A stretch of 64,000 nt of DNA from Delphinus delphis. Taxonomy: Eukaryota; Chordata; Mammalia; Artiodactyla; Delphinidae. The DNA is taken from contig NC_082688.1 of the NCBI RefSeq assembly GCF_949987515.2, positions 72,978,731-73,042,730 on the forward strand, written 5' to 3'. Both the position numbers and the translations under genes were made by a program. Below the pieces are notes generated by a model. It ran no database searches, was not told where the DNA came from, and worked only from the letters and a program-made list of their open reading frames with translations. Position 1 is the stretch's first letter. Every line of letters starts with the position of its first letter. Positions 1 to 10,990 of this stretch are shown here, in pieces.

Positions 1-1357
1 TGGCAAAGCTAGGCTAGTATAAAACAAAATTTGCAAAATGCACATAACTGACACTAACTTTAAATAATTCTTAGTTATTATTTTCTTAACTCATCTTAAG
101 TAAACACTTCTAAGTTCTGGGTAAAGCCTTGTCTTTCCCGTAAATGTCACTTAATACATAAAAGGTTTTTGGTCTTGGCCAGATTTAAGATGAAATATGC
201 TACATATAATTCTTAAAGTGCTGGCTGTTTCATATCTACATGCCTAAATCATTTTATTATCCGCTTAATAGCAGAACAAATTAGTCATCCTCTCTGATCC
301 TGGTGCACATTATGCCGAGACATGCCCACCCTAATATGCTTTCTGATAAAGTAAATGCTCACTCTGTCAGAGCACAAATCTTATTTGGGCACGAGCAAAG
401 TCAAGGGAGAGAGAGCTGAGTCTGCAGTAGGATTGCTTATTCGAGGAGAACTGAGATTTATTAGCCGACTTCATTAAATATATGGAAGACCCCAGCACTC
501 AAGGTTAGAAAATTAGAATGCAAACATGAAACCTCTGTATGAAATGAAACAGGTAGCGAAAACAAGAAAGATAGATCTTTGCACTTTACAAAGTGAGGGA
601 GGTAGGCTTATATTAAAGTAAATGTCTAGCTAGCTAAATGAAAAGGTATGCTTTTCAGTTACTTGCTTGGTTCAGTAATCTGTGACTATAAGATAAATAA
701 CACTAATTAAATATCAGACAGATAAATGATTGACGATAAACATAAATGAAGTCTCAGCCCAAGTTGCATATTGCTTTATTTATAAATAAATGTAATTATT
801 TAGAGGTTGTATTTTAAAGTAAAATTTAACATCCCTAATTTTTCTATGTAAAGCATTTATCTACCAATGTTAAATAAGTTTCAATTTGGAATAAAGTTAT
901 CCATGCTACATTCCAGTGTAATGTTAATGAAAGGGAAAAGAGTACTTCAAAGAAAAGTAATCCCTGATTAAGGAATCTGCCAAAAATAAAGGATATTCCT
1001 CAAACTCTCTAATGTGTGACATATCTTTTTCAGTTTTTTCTACTCAAGTAGAGGGCTACCAATATACCAGCTTGTGTCCTGCCTCTGTTTCTCTTTCAGT
1101 AGAGTGATCTTATGAAAACAGTTTTGCTTCCATCACATAAATATGTTTTACCTTCTTCTCAGAAAATCTGACAAGTATTGTTCTAGTTAAAAAAAAAAAA
1201 AGTTCCTTGAGCTTAAGCTTAACTGAGGACTGGCTTAGTGTTCTCTTATCATTTGTTTTAGTGATGGTCTGAGCACCTGCACTAATCTAGCACCAGTCCA
1301 TTCCTGTTCCCTCCTTTCTGAGATTCCCATCAGTTGCAGACTCCCACACATTCCTTT
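1..1357. other. Unique AT-rich DNA, no gene seen
   Basis: No coding region, RNA gene or recognisable repeat family was found, apart from a short A-run near 1189-1201. Open frames are short and lack any domain signature. The part at about 300-480 is slightly less AT-rich and looks like single-copy sequence; its function is unknown. Confidence 0.5.
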
Positions 1358-1386
1358 ACTATAAATGGGCTTCATTCTAAAATAAA
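1358..1386 (+). repeat. 29-nt direct repeat, copy 1
   Basis: These 29 bases, beginning ACTATAAATGGGC, recur without a mismatch at 2114-2142, 756 bp downstream in the same orientation. The flanks on both sides differ. I do not recognise it as part of a repeat family. A 29-base exact match is far longer than chance allows in 64 kb. Confidence 0.9.
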
Positions 1387-1849
1387 ACTGCCCTTAGGAA
1401 GTACAAAGGATGGGATACTTTTGGATATATCAAAACATTTTGCTTTAGAAAACTAAAATACATTCTTAAAATGATTGCTAGCTATTCAAGGTGAAATCTT
1501 ATGGCTACTGTATTGATAGTAATGTTGAAACTCCCCAATTCCCTGATTCCACTCCCCTTCTTCTTGCTGTTCCACCTGGGAAAAAAACATAGCATCATAA
1601 ATACTAGATGCGGGGTCAATAACACAAAGGCAGAGCTCTAGCAGAAGATATGCAGACAGTAGCAGAGAAGCGGTTTGCTCACTGGAGGATTTTGTCTCTT
1701 GCTGGATTCTACTCTTCTGACTTCAGCTGGAGCCAAGTTAAGTTGAAGGAAATTCACACAGAAAAGACCTGGTTCATTAACCCTAGGTTCTGTGCTTTCT
1801 TTAGAAACTGTATTGCAGAGACATTAAAAGTCTCCAAATAGTTTCTAAT

Positions 1850-2003
1850 CCTTACCCTGTTACTTAGCAGTATTTTATAAGTCCCTCTGGGACTTAGATT
1901 GTTCATCAGTAAAAATGGAGATAATAGTTCATGTTTCATAGGGTTGTTATATTACAGAGTGTCTGACACATAATCTTTGCTTCATAAATGCTAGCAATTA
2001 TTA
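1850..2003 (+). mobile_element. MIR SINE fragment (3' two thirds)
   Basis: The order of motifs fits the MIR core and tail: a degraded TTCATCAGTAAAAATGGAGA, then ATAGGGTTGTTATATTACAG, then a GTGTCTGACACATAATC-like segment, ending ATAAATGCTAGCAATTATTA. MIR is an ancient tRNA-derived SINE shared by mammals, so this copy is fixed and inactive. It is well diverged and lacks a clear tRNA head. Confidence 0.8.
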
Positions 2004-2113
2004 TTGCCTTATTCTTGTTACCAACATGATAGCTCAAATATGTGTCCTTGAGTGACTACATGCTTGCTTACCAGTTATGCTTAGAAAATGATGTAGGCTG
2101 GGTAAATAAATGA

Positions 2114-2142
2114 ACTATAAATGGGCTTCATTCTAAAATAAA
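2114..2142 (+). repeat. 29-nt direct repeat, copy 2
   Basis: Exact copy of 1358-1386. It follows GGGTAAATAAATGA and precedes CAAGTAAAGG. It lies just outside the MIR and has no tail or target-site duplication, so it does not look like a transposon product. Confidence 0.9.
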
Positions 2143-2364
2143 CAAGTAAAGGATGTGAATAGTCAATACCCTCTTTACCTTTAACTTCATCAAATTTAAG
2201 GCGTTCCTGAAGATGAGAGGCAAAGTCTGGGTGCACTAGAACAGGTTATGTTGTGTTGCAGAGGCCTCTCCTTTCACCTGTGGGAGGATCAGAATCTATG
2301 GCACAAGCCAGTGTTTTGCTCAGTTAAGAATGTCACAATATCAGTTTTTAGGTGGGATTTAACA

Positions 2365-2525
2365 TTATAATGTCATGGAATATTAGAACTGAGAAGGGCC
2401 TTGGTGATCACCTCACCAATGTCTGAATTTTATAAATGAAAGAGCTGAGACCAGGGTCATAGTATGATTTGTTCAGGGTCAATCAACTGGTCAGTGGCAG
2501 AGATAAAAAAGAATTCTGGTAGCCT
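2365..2525 (+). mobile_element. Old interspersed repeat, family not assigned
   Basis: The text runs from TTAGAACTGAGAAGGGCCTT through GGTGATCACCTCACCAA and GAAAGAGCTGAGACCAGGG to TCAGTGGCAGAGA. This matches the general pattern of a widespread mammalian repeat that includes a 'gaaactgaggcccagagag' segment. I cannot name the family with confidence; MIR- or hAT-like are the candidates. Confidence 0.45.
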
Positions 2526-3345
2526 CATTGCCAGTGTAGATATGAAAGTTTTATATCTGCAGACTTCACAAACAGAGTTTCACTAAGAAGCAGCTGGAGG
2601 CACGAGTGCATTTTATTATATTCTGCAAGAAAAATGAATCCGCAGATAGTTTTATTCCAAGAGAACAATATTCCACCCAAATTAGGTTCAAAAGCTGTCA
2701 ACAATAAAATAATTCTATCAGCTATTTAAAGTACAATCATTACTGTGAAGTACTTGGTAGTCTAAGGATTTTTATATATCACACCAAAACATCTGGATAC
2801 TTCAATCAACCGGACGTATTTACATTTTATAGACAAGAGCCCAAGTGATATAGCAAATTTAGAAATTTTGGTTTTTTAACCACAAGATTAAGTGCCATAA
2901 ATGTCTGAAACCAGCCTAGTTTTAACATAGAGAGTACTCAGTTAATAATGGATTGGCTTATCACTATTCCGGTCTATTATGTATTTGTTTTACGTCTTAA
3001 TTCCTAGAAGCCAAGCTTATTTCCCTCATCTGGAAGTTCTATACGGGGAGGGATAAGGAAGAATGGAATATATAGATGTAATCTTTATATTTTGTCAGTA
3101 AAGATAACTTACTTAAATTTGCCAGAGAAGCATAACTTGTTATTGTTCTACTAATATTGTGCTTGGTTTTAGGATGTATTTCTAGAGAAACAGCCCTTTT
3201 CTAAAGAAACAGTCATCTTTCAAGAAATGAAGCCAGAAATTCCTTCCTTTCTTTTGTCTTCCAGTTCAATTCTCACACATTCTTTAGCAGATAAAGGTGA
3301 CGTCCTCTAGTAGTCAACTTTTCTGAATTTCACCATTCAGTAACT
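2526..3345. other. Unique sequence, nothing recognised
   Basis: AT-rich single-copy sequence with no coding region or repeat that I can support. Confidence 0.45.
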
Positions 3346-3560
3346 CTAATTTATTCAGTAAATATTTATTATGCTTGAACGGTTTACCGGGCAGCCTGCT
3401 AGTTGTTGGGTATATAACAGTGCATAAGTTAGATGGTCCTTAGCTTCAGAGATCTTGGCAATTGACATGGGATACAGAGAGGTAATTACACCATATGTGA
3501 TAAGTATCATGACAGAAGAGCATACAGGATGCTGGGAGACAAGAGAAGAGGCATCTCACA
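3346..3560 (-). mobile_element. L2 LINE 3' end, reverse orientation
   Basis: It begins with ATTTATTCAGTAAATATTTA, the reverse complement of the L2 terminal tail, followed by a degraded 'tgtgccaggcactgttctaggtgctggg' equivalent and an ATATAACAGTGCATAAGTTA segment. L2 is an ancient LINE that is extinct in placentals. The fragment is diverged and has no coding capacity. Confidence 0.6.
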
Positions 3561-3589
3561 CAGCTTTGGGTGTCTTGGATAAAAGTCAT

Positions 3590-3665
3590 GTCAAAAGAGA
3601 AGGAGGGGAAAGAAGAGAAGAAGGAAAGGAAGAGAGAGAGAGAGAGGGAAGGAGGAAAGATGGAA
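3590..3665. repeat. Polypurine (GA-rich) low-complexity tract
   Basis: Almost uninterrupted A/G on the plus strand, with (GA)n at about 3631-3647. The apparent open frames through it on both strands are compositional artefacts. Confidence 0.85.
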
Positions 3666-4445
3666 GCTGAAAAATCATTTTTGAAAGCCCAAAGGCAATG
3701 TTGAGGTGCCAAATGGAGTTGATAATATTAGAATTAAAATAGTAAGGCAGTATACTGCAGAAATAAAAGTTGAAAATTAAGTATAGTAGGTGTGGCTGAA
3801 AAGTTGCACCTTTTTCCTAATGACACTGGAAAGGGGCTGAAAGGTTTTAGGCAGCAAAATGGCCATCTCATTTCACAATAGACTAGATATTCACACTAAC
3901 TCATTTCCTCAGTGTCATATTCTTCCTTTCATTATTAATTGATTTTTCAAATATATATCTCAGTTACCCAAGAATAATTCAGGATACCGTAGGCCAAGAA
4001 CTATGCCTTATATTGCTTATTATTTAGATGTGGTGTAATACCTTTAAAATCATGATGGAATGTATTTTTATAATTTTCAATATTTAAGATTCACCACACA
4101 TTATATTCTTTACACATATTAAATAGATGATAAAATTATAAAAATCACCTTTAAAATGTGTAAGGGGCCCATGGTTATTTGGAAAATTCTTTGATCATTT
4201 ACCCAAGCAAAATGTTCAAAGACCACTATTTTGCCTGACATTTGGTTTAGTTTTACTGGATATGTGAGAATCCAATTGTAGTGCTGAAATAAGTAGAAAG
4301 ATAAAAAGAAGTTCAAATAGAAACAGAAACTCAAGGAGGGATAAACAATGGGTAGAATGAGAGAGCTAAGTAATAATTATTTTCAGAGCAGTGGGCATCG
4401 AGAGAAAGGCAAGATATGAATGGCTGGGAAGTTGGCAAGCTCTCA
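3666..4445. other. Unique sequence, nothing recognised
   Basis: AT-rich sequence with no supported gene or repeat. Confidence 0.45.
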
Positions 4446-4449
4446 TATT

Positions 4450-4886
4450 CAGATAATTCTAGACTGCGTGGTCTCATAATATAAAAATACCCCTTTGCTA
4501 CTTAGAGTGTACACTGTGCTACAGCATCCATGTATCCCTTTGAGGGTGGAGACATTCATTCCTTCACCTGGAGTTGTCCTGCCTGAAGTCATACCCTCCC
4601 TCTTCCCTGGGTTGACCTGCATCTGAGGACTGATTGATGCAATGATACAAATCATGGACTCCCCTTTCCTTAATTTAACCATGTCCAGGGGGGTCTTTCC
4701 AGCTTCAGAACTCCCACTGGGATCAGTTGAGGCCTCTGTTGCATCTACATGGCAAATTCTCTCTTTGCCCAATCCTGCTTATTTAACTCTTCCGCAGATG
4801 TTCTAATTAAGGGCCCTCCCTGATAAAATCTGTGCATGCATATCTCAATTTCAGAGTCTGTTTCCTGGGAAACCCAGCCTAAAACA
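4450..4886 (+). mobile_element. Old LTR-like element, solitary
   Basis: The segment is richer in G+C than its flanks. It carries a late polyadenylation-type signal (TGATAAAATCTGTGCATGCA, about 4821) and ends TCCTGGGAAACCCAGCCTAA AACA, as an LTR U5 end would (TG...CA-type boundary). No internal retroviral genes lie next to it. The family was not identified, and the left boundary near 4450 is approximate. Confidence 0.45.
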
Positions 4887-6070
4887 TTTTGTTGGAAATT
4901 TGGTCACAGAGGCAATTAGAGGATCTAATTCTCATGATCCTAAATTAGTATTAAATACTAATTGATAAATAAGAATTTAAAATAAAATCCTGCATTTAAG
5001 CATGCTAATTGTGATTTCATTTTGACAGATAATATTACCATCTTCATGGGAACCATTTATCCAGTAAGTGTTACACTATGGAAAAAAATGATAAAAATAA
5101 AATTACTGCTAGCCTTAAAATGCTGGGACAATTTCAAATGTTTATTGGTAGTGTGACTTTGAAGACATTTTTTTTATCTTAAAAAAAAGGGATGCTTGTT
5201 GGAATGGGATATTCAAAGCAAAAGTTTTCTCAAGAACTCCTTCTTCCTTGATATTCCTTAGAAAATTCCAGTCTACATGAATTTGCTTAGTATTTTACTG
5301 GAGACTAGAGACTTAAAAATTGACATCAAGTACTTTAAAAATGCAATAGAAAAAGTAGAGTAAAATCAATAATAGTGTGAGGAATGACTTGAACAGCTTG
5401 TATTTTCACAGTGGTCATCAAAAAGTAATTTTATATCCAATAATTTGTATTGATTGTTTGTGAAACTGTAATGCATTATGCCATAAGCCTGGTTGTGCAG
5501 TTATAAATATATGTATCATTTTGTTGGTCTTGGTTTTCTTTCTTTCTTTTTTTTTTTTTTTACTGAGTTTCATTTTCTCTAAGAAGTATCATATTTTGTA
5601 GTATTTATATGTGGAGGCAAGATTCAGAACCATGACTGTTAATGCAAAATAGCTTCAGCAACACACTGGGCATTCTCCTCTTTGGGTAGTGAAAAACAAG
5701 GGCAAAATATGTGTAATATTATATTATTCAAGAGAAAGTACTTCTGAAATTGTCTACAGCGTAATCATCAGTTACTATGACTTTTCCAGGGGCCCATGCG
5801 AAAGATTTCATTTAAAAGCCTGATTGTGCCATTTAAGCCAAAAAGATGCATACCCTAGGGCATGTTCAGCATAAAATCCCACAATATATCTAGAATTTTT
5901 ATCCTGGATAGAGAAGATAGTACCTCACCAAAATTTGTATTGCCCTTGGCTTCTGTATTATGGGCCATGGACTTGAACTGGGAGAAGTCCTAATTCTATG
6001 AGGGCTGTTTCCTGATTGCTACAGTGGATATTTGTATTAATTTGGAGGGAGAAGTTGAAAGGCCTGAATT
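4887..6070. other. Unique sequence, nothing recognised
   Basis: AT-rich sequence with a CTTT/T-run at about 5537-5562. No gene or repeat family is supported. Confidence 0.45.
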
Positions 6071-6074
6071 ACTG

Positions 6075-6195
6075 TGAAGAAGAAAAGAAGGAGAATGAGG
6101 GAGAGGGGAGGGCTGAGAGAAGAAGGAGTAGGGGAGGAGGGGGGAGAGAGAGGGAGGAGGAAAAAAGAAGGGGCAGAAGAGGAAGAAGGAGAAAT
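6075..6195. repeat. 120-bp polypurine tract
   Basis: Nearly pure A/G on the plus strand, including GGGGAGGAGGGGGGAGAGAG. Frames reading through it on either strand give only Lys/Arg/Glu/Gly-rich or Ser/Pro/Leu-rich peptides and are not genes. Such tracts can form triplex DNA under supercoiling. Confidence 0.9.
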
Positions 6196-6235
6196 TGCAT
6201 CAAATGAAGAAGGGAGACAGTAGTCTATGATGATT

Positions 6236-6366
6236 TTCTTTTTATTGGAGTATAATTGCTTCAGTGTTGTGTTAGTTTCTGCTGGACAATGAAGTGAATC
6301 AGCTAAATGTATACATATATCCCCTCCCTCTTGGACCTCCCTCCCACCCCACTCCCATCCCACTCT
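6236..6366 (-). mobile_element. L1 3' UTR fragment, reverse orientation
   Basis: TTTTTATTGGAGTATAATTG, then GTGTTAGTTTCTGCTGGACA and the CT-rich CCTCCCTCCCACCCC segment match the terminal part of the full-length L1 at 29287 onward. It is a 5'-truncated copy of about 130 bp. No clear target-site duplication was found. Confidence 0.85.
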
Positions 6367-6564
6367 TTTAATTAGTTTGCTGCAGGATGAGTGAGAGAAA
6401 GTCTCTCCTCTATTTATCCTTCAGTTGAGTACATTCCTCGGTACTGATAAGAGATGAAAATAGATTCTTTCTGGACAACAAGAAAAGAAGCTGAGTTCTG
6501 ATTTACAGAAGGAGGGACAATTTTGAAATCATAGAAGTTACCTCTACAACCTCTAGAGTTTAAT

Positions 6565-6715
6565 CAGATGTGGCTTTTAATTACAGCCCTAGCATTTTCT
6601 GTTTATGGGGCCTTGAGCAATTTACTTAACATCTTTGAACCTAACTTTCCTCATCTAAAAATAAAGAATATTAATACCTGTTTGAAGGTTGTTGTTAGGA
6701 TTTAATAAAAATGCT
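6565..6715 (+). mobile_element. MIR SINE fragment
   Basis: GGGGCCTTGAGCAATTTACT, TTAACATCTTTGAACCTAAC, TTTCCTCATCTAAAAATAAA and GGTTGTTGTTAGGATTTAAT follow the MIR core order closely. Ancient and inactive. Confidence 0.85.
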
Positions 6716-6719
6716 TATT

Positions 6720-7165
6720 CATTTATTCAACAAATATGTGTTAGGAATTGTCCTATGTCCCAGTTACATAGCAGTGCACAAAACAGAAGTTCTCTGACCT
6801 TAAGAAGAAAGTTAATAAATAAGTCAACAAATACATAAATAAGATAATTACAGAATGAAATGATGAAGAGATGAGTGATAGACCAAAGGTGATATGATAA
6901 TTTTTCATTGCTTTAGAGAAATGCTTTAGAGAATTGCTTGAGAAGATGGGTTCATCCTCACATGAGCCTTTTCTGAGGAGATGACATTTCAGTTGAAAAG
7001 TGACTAGTGGAAGCCAGCCACTGAACAGCCTGGAGAAAAGCATCTGAGGCAGAATGAATAGCAAATGCAAAGTCCCTAGAATGCAAACAAGCTGGATGAA
7101 GAGGAATAAAATGACTAGAACGTATTGAGACAGGCCAAAAGTGGTCTGAGCTGAAGCTTTTAGTC
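6720..7165 (-). mobile_element. L2 LINE 3' end, reverse orientation
   Basis: Starts TTCATTTATTCAACAAATAT, the reversed L2 tail. It then has a CATAGCAGTGCACAAAACAG segment and a TTTTCTGAGGAGATGACATT segment, as in the L2 3' region, and continues with GGCAGAATGAATAGCAAATG. About 445 bp, diverged. An internal 13-nt unit (TGCTTTAGAGAAA) is repeated near 6909-6935. Confidence 0.75.
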
Positions 7166-8705
7166 AGCACATGCTAACAGTAACTACTGAGATGTTGTAC
7201 TACTCATTGAAGTTCTTAAACTGTTTCTATTACAACTGTACTGGAGAATTGAACTAATGTTGGCAGGATATTATTGTATCTAGTAGTGTGTGGTTTAATG
7301 AATAAATTACTAAGCTAGCAGACAGTATATCCAGTTTTAATTCACAGAATTACTACTGTCTTGGGCAACACAACCAATTTGTTGGGTGAACATTATTGAT
7401 AAATTTAACTTCAGTCTCTTGGTCAAATAAGTACGTTGAGAGAGGACAGTAATTAAGAAATGGATCTTCTGACTAACAGGAGTTTACAACTTTGAGGATG
7501 GAGCCCTGGCATATATATATATATATATTCTATTAGATAAAGTTATTACTGATCAGTTTCAAGGATTTCAAGGAGTCAGTTGAAATTCATAAGACTTCTT
7601 TCCTTGTCCCGCCCCTCCAAGCATAGTTTTCCCAGAAATAGATTAAATATATTGATTCACTCCTTCTCCTGAGCATGTTCTATACTTATTTTATACACAA
7701 GGACTTTTTAAAATCAAATAATACACCTTCCCTTATATTTGATTTTGAAATGCTTCCGATCAAAAGTCAAATGTGTTATATAAAATGATTTTTAAAAATC
7801 CTAAATAAATGGCAAAAGGCTTTAATATCACACTTTCTAGAGTTCTAAGATACTTCACCCTTAAATGCATTGTTACTCTGAGTCTCCCAGTGAGCTTTAT
7901 TGTTGTGGTAATTCTGAGATCCTGCTTTCAGGAAAGATCTGGGCCATAGTTTGAACTTTGGAAATAACATTTGTTCCCTTCAGAAGTCTGCAGCAGATTT
8001 GTGCTGTCTCACTGAAGAACATGGTAATCTCAGGAGCATTCATTTCAACATTAAATAGGAGACAGAACTGGGCTATATCATTCAATATCCTCACACCACT
8101 GTTATGTTTATTTAAGCAACAAATCTATTAGCAATCAAACTTCACATTTAAGTGTAAAGCACAAAATATTTCAGCAAGAACAGAGAAGAGAAGCCCCTTC
8201 TAAGTACGCATTGGCACCTTGCTTCTAACTTAACTTTTAAACTTTCATTTGTACTTAAAATCTCTCTCCTTTTTCCCCCTTACTTCCCCTTAGATTTAGC
8301 CACAAATCACTTTCAGCTCTCATGAAATTCATTATTTAGGCTAAGATAAAAATTTAACTTATGCTATTACTGTCCACTAATTCTTTGAATGTTCTTAGTC
8401 TATCAGTGTACAACATTTCTAAGTATCGTGAGGCCTCAGACTTCCCTGGGATTCTACTATTTTCTCTGAGAAAGATCTTAGGCATTATTTATTAAGCGCT
8501 TTTAATACTACTTGTGCCTATTTCAATTAATCAGTCTAGTAATCAAATATTATCTTAAAACAGTGAGTATCATCTGAACAGGTTAAATATCAAACAGATA
8601 AAGGCCAACTTTAACCAAAGAGAAAAACTTCCTTTAGAGTCATTAATACTCTATCACTTCAAAAAGAACAGGTATTAAGGAAATCATCCTTAGTAATTCA
8701 CATAA
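7166..8705. other. Unique sequence with a short (AT)n
   Basis: An (AT)9 run lies at 7511-7528. The rest is AT-rich single-copy sequence. A 65-codon open frame on the minus strand at 7897-8094 has no recognisable domain and is probably chance. Confidence 0.45.
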
Positions 8706-8900
8706 CATGAAAGTTATATTTAGAGCCAGCTACATGGGTGTGCAAGCTGTGTAATCACACAGTGTCCTGCACTTAGAGGGGTCCCATGGTTGGTTTAATA
8801 TTTGGCTGTTGCCATCTTGAAATTTGTAAGTTTTGAATAGGAAGCTTCATGTTTTAATTTTGTACTGGACCTTTCAAATTATGCAGGCAGCCCTGGTTAT
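8706..8900 (+). mobile_element. Old interspersed repeat, family not assigned
   Basis: The run GTCCTGCACTTAGAGGGGTC, TTGCCATCTTGAAATT, TTTTGTACTGGACCTTTCAA and ATTATGCAGGCAGCCCTGGT follows a repeat pattern I know from other mammalian loci but cannot name. Confidence 0.4.
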
Positions 8901-10620
8901 ATTTTATGATGTATTTATAATTTTGTTTTCATTTTAATTTGTCTTTCAAGTAGCTAGCATGTCCCAGATTACACAGCTACAGGTGCAGGTGTGTGAAGTT
9001 TTTTTGGTTTTGTTTTTTTTTAGTGTAGATGATAAGGGTATTCTCCCATATTCCCCATGTTTATATTCAAGTATCTAGAGTGGGATCTGAATCGATATTT
9101 GGATTAAAGGTCACAAATGAAGTTTTTTAATTAATCATGGAAAAAATTATAAAATTCTGAACTGGATTGTTAAGATGTGTATAGCAAAGATAGGATTTGT
9201 GTAATTCTTCTTATAAATAAGAATTGCAACGTATAAAAGAGAAAAAGCTAAGTAAAATGAATGTATATGCTAAAATGCCTAAAATGCATTGTCACAGTTT
9301 GATACAAACTCACATAAATTAGAAAAATCAATTAGAAGTAAATATCCAGGAAATGCAGATAAAGACTAGACAGGGAAATGACCTTACAGTGCAATATGAG
9401 ATTTTGATTAGGCATGCAGCTGATTTCCATACACTGATGGTATTTGAAAGAGAATATTGTATTTATTTCTGTTGTGCTCTCGCTCTGTTTTTTAAGTGTG
9501 GAAACTAGAATACTCTTGTAGACCGTGGCTTTTCTAGTAGGCCTGAAGCATGCTGCTCTTCCCAAGGTAAAGGGCGGCTGCTGAACTGCCAAGCCCCTAT
9601 CACAACATTTCGTGTTTCTTTATACTGTTCTGTACATCTCTAAATTAGCTCAACCCATCGCTTTAGCATTCTGCCACACTCAGCATCCACAAAAAAATCA
9701 AACTGAAAGGAACTAAAGTAAAGAGTTAGAGATGATTAAAGTTTAACATCTACTGCTTAATTCTCATTAGTCCTGTCCTGAATTTATTAAGGCATCAGCA
9801 CATGGGCCAGTACTTGTTTATGTAACGGTTAAGATATTCTCCTATTTGAAGATTCAAGACTAGATCAAGAAGAGCCCCCAAGGCTCCTTCAAGGCCTACT
9901 GTAGTATTTGCTATTGAATTCCTAAAACGGTCCCCTTCAAGGTAAAAATCACCTCCTAGCAGAGAGAGAAGATGAAACATTTTTTTAAGATGTGTAAGAT
10001 GGCACAAAGTCAGGTAGCAGCATACATTAAAATATGTGGAATTTTTAGATGTGTCAGAAGGATACTCCCCTCCTCTTTAAGGGTAATAGTAGATTATAGG
10101 AAAGAAGATTGCAAAGATAAAACTTTCAGACATTTAGGACTTTAATGAATAAAAATCTTCTTTTGCATTGGATAAAAATTAGACAGTATTAAAAGTATCT
10201 TTACCACTAGCTTGTGTGCACACTTTAAGGCAGAATGTTGCTACACCTCATTTTATTATCAACAATATAGACATTTGGGAGGTATGTTACTTGGGGCACT
10301 CCTTAAAAGTGAAGTCCTTTTGAATAATTGAGGGTATTATGCACATAGTGTTTATGACAAGAATTAATAAATCCTTTCATAAAATCTTAAATTCTTAAAT
10401 CACAAACTTGTATCAATGCATAGGACAATGTGCAAAGAATCTTTGCCACTAGCCATTTGTATAAACTTTCTAGGCCTCAGTTTCCTAACATGTAAAATTA
10501 TAGGTTGGCCAAGAGGTATCACTTTCATGTGAGCTGTTATGTTAATCTATCTTTATAAGGTCTGTAGAAAGACTTAATTGTTCATTATCCATCTTTGAGG
10601 TTCACAGTTTCATTGCTTTA
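8901..10620. other. Unique sequence, nothing recognised
   Basis: Mostly AT-rich. Open frames on the minus strand at 9332-9592 and 9795-10007 have no domain, no repeat match and no splice context that I can defend. Confidence 0.45.
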
Positions 10621-10990
10621 CTTATTCATTCATTTGTTCATTTATCCAACAAATTTTCCCTGACTGCTGTTAAGCACTGTCCTTATTTCTGGAGACTCAG
10701 TGACAAGGGAGGGTGAGGTAGGAGGAGGTGGGGGAGATGTTTTCTGACTCTCATTCACCTCACTGTCTAGTGAGTGAGGCAAACAATAAAAACAGAATGA
10801 CAGAAGTAAACTTCACTTTGGAACTGTGGTGAGTATCATGATGAAGGATTACATGGAGCTAGGAGTTGCATGCTATTTAGTCAAGAAGAACAAGGGAAGC
10901 TCCACTGAAGCTTCTCAAGATTAGAGTTGAGATCTGAGATAAGAGGCAGAGTTAATGATGTGAGAGGTTAGAGTCAGGCCTGGAATAGGG
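10621..10990 (-). mobile_element. L2 LINE 3' end, reverse orientation
   Basis: TTATTCATTCATTTGTTCAT, a reversed tail, is followed by a degraded AAGCACTGTCC and GGAGACTCAGTGACAAGG segment. AGTGAGGCAAACAATAAAAA and AGTATCATGATGAAGGATTA come next, in L2 order. Diverged. Confidence 0.65.

Noticed and set aside
350..362. GTAAATGCTCACT shared with 11521-11533
   Set aside because: A 13-base match is expected several times by chance in a window of this size.
10501..10522. ATAGGTTGGCCAAGAGGTAT as a mariner terminal repeat
   Set aside because: It resembles a bovine-type mariner end for only about 15 bases, with no body or second end.
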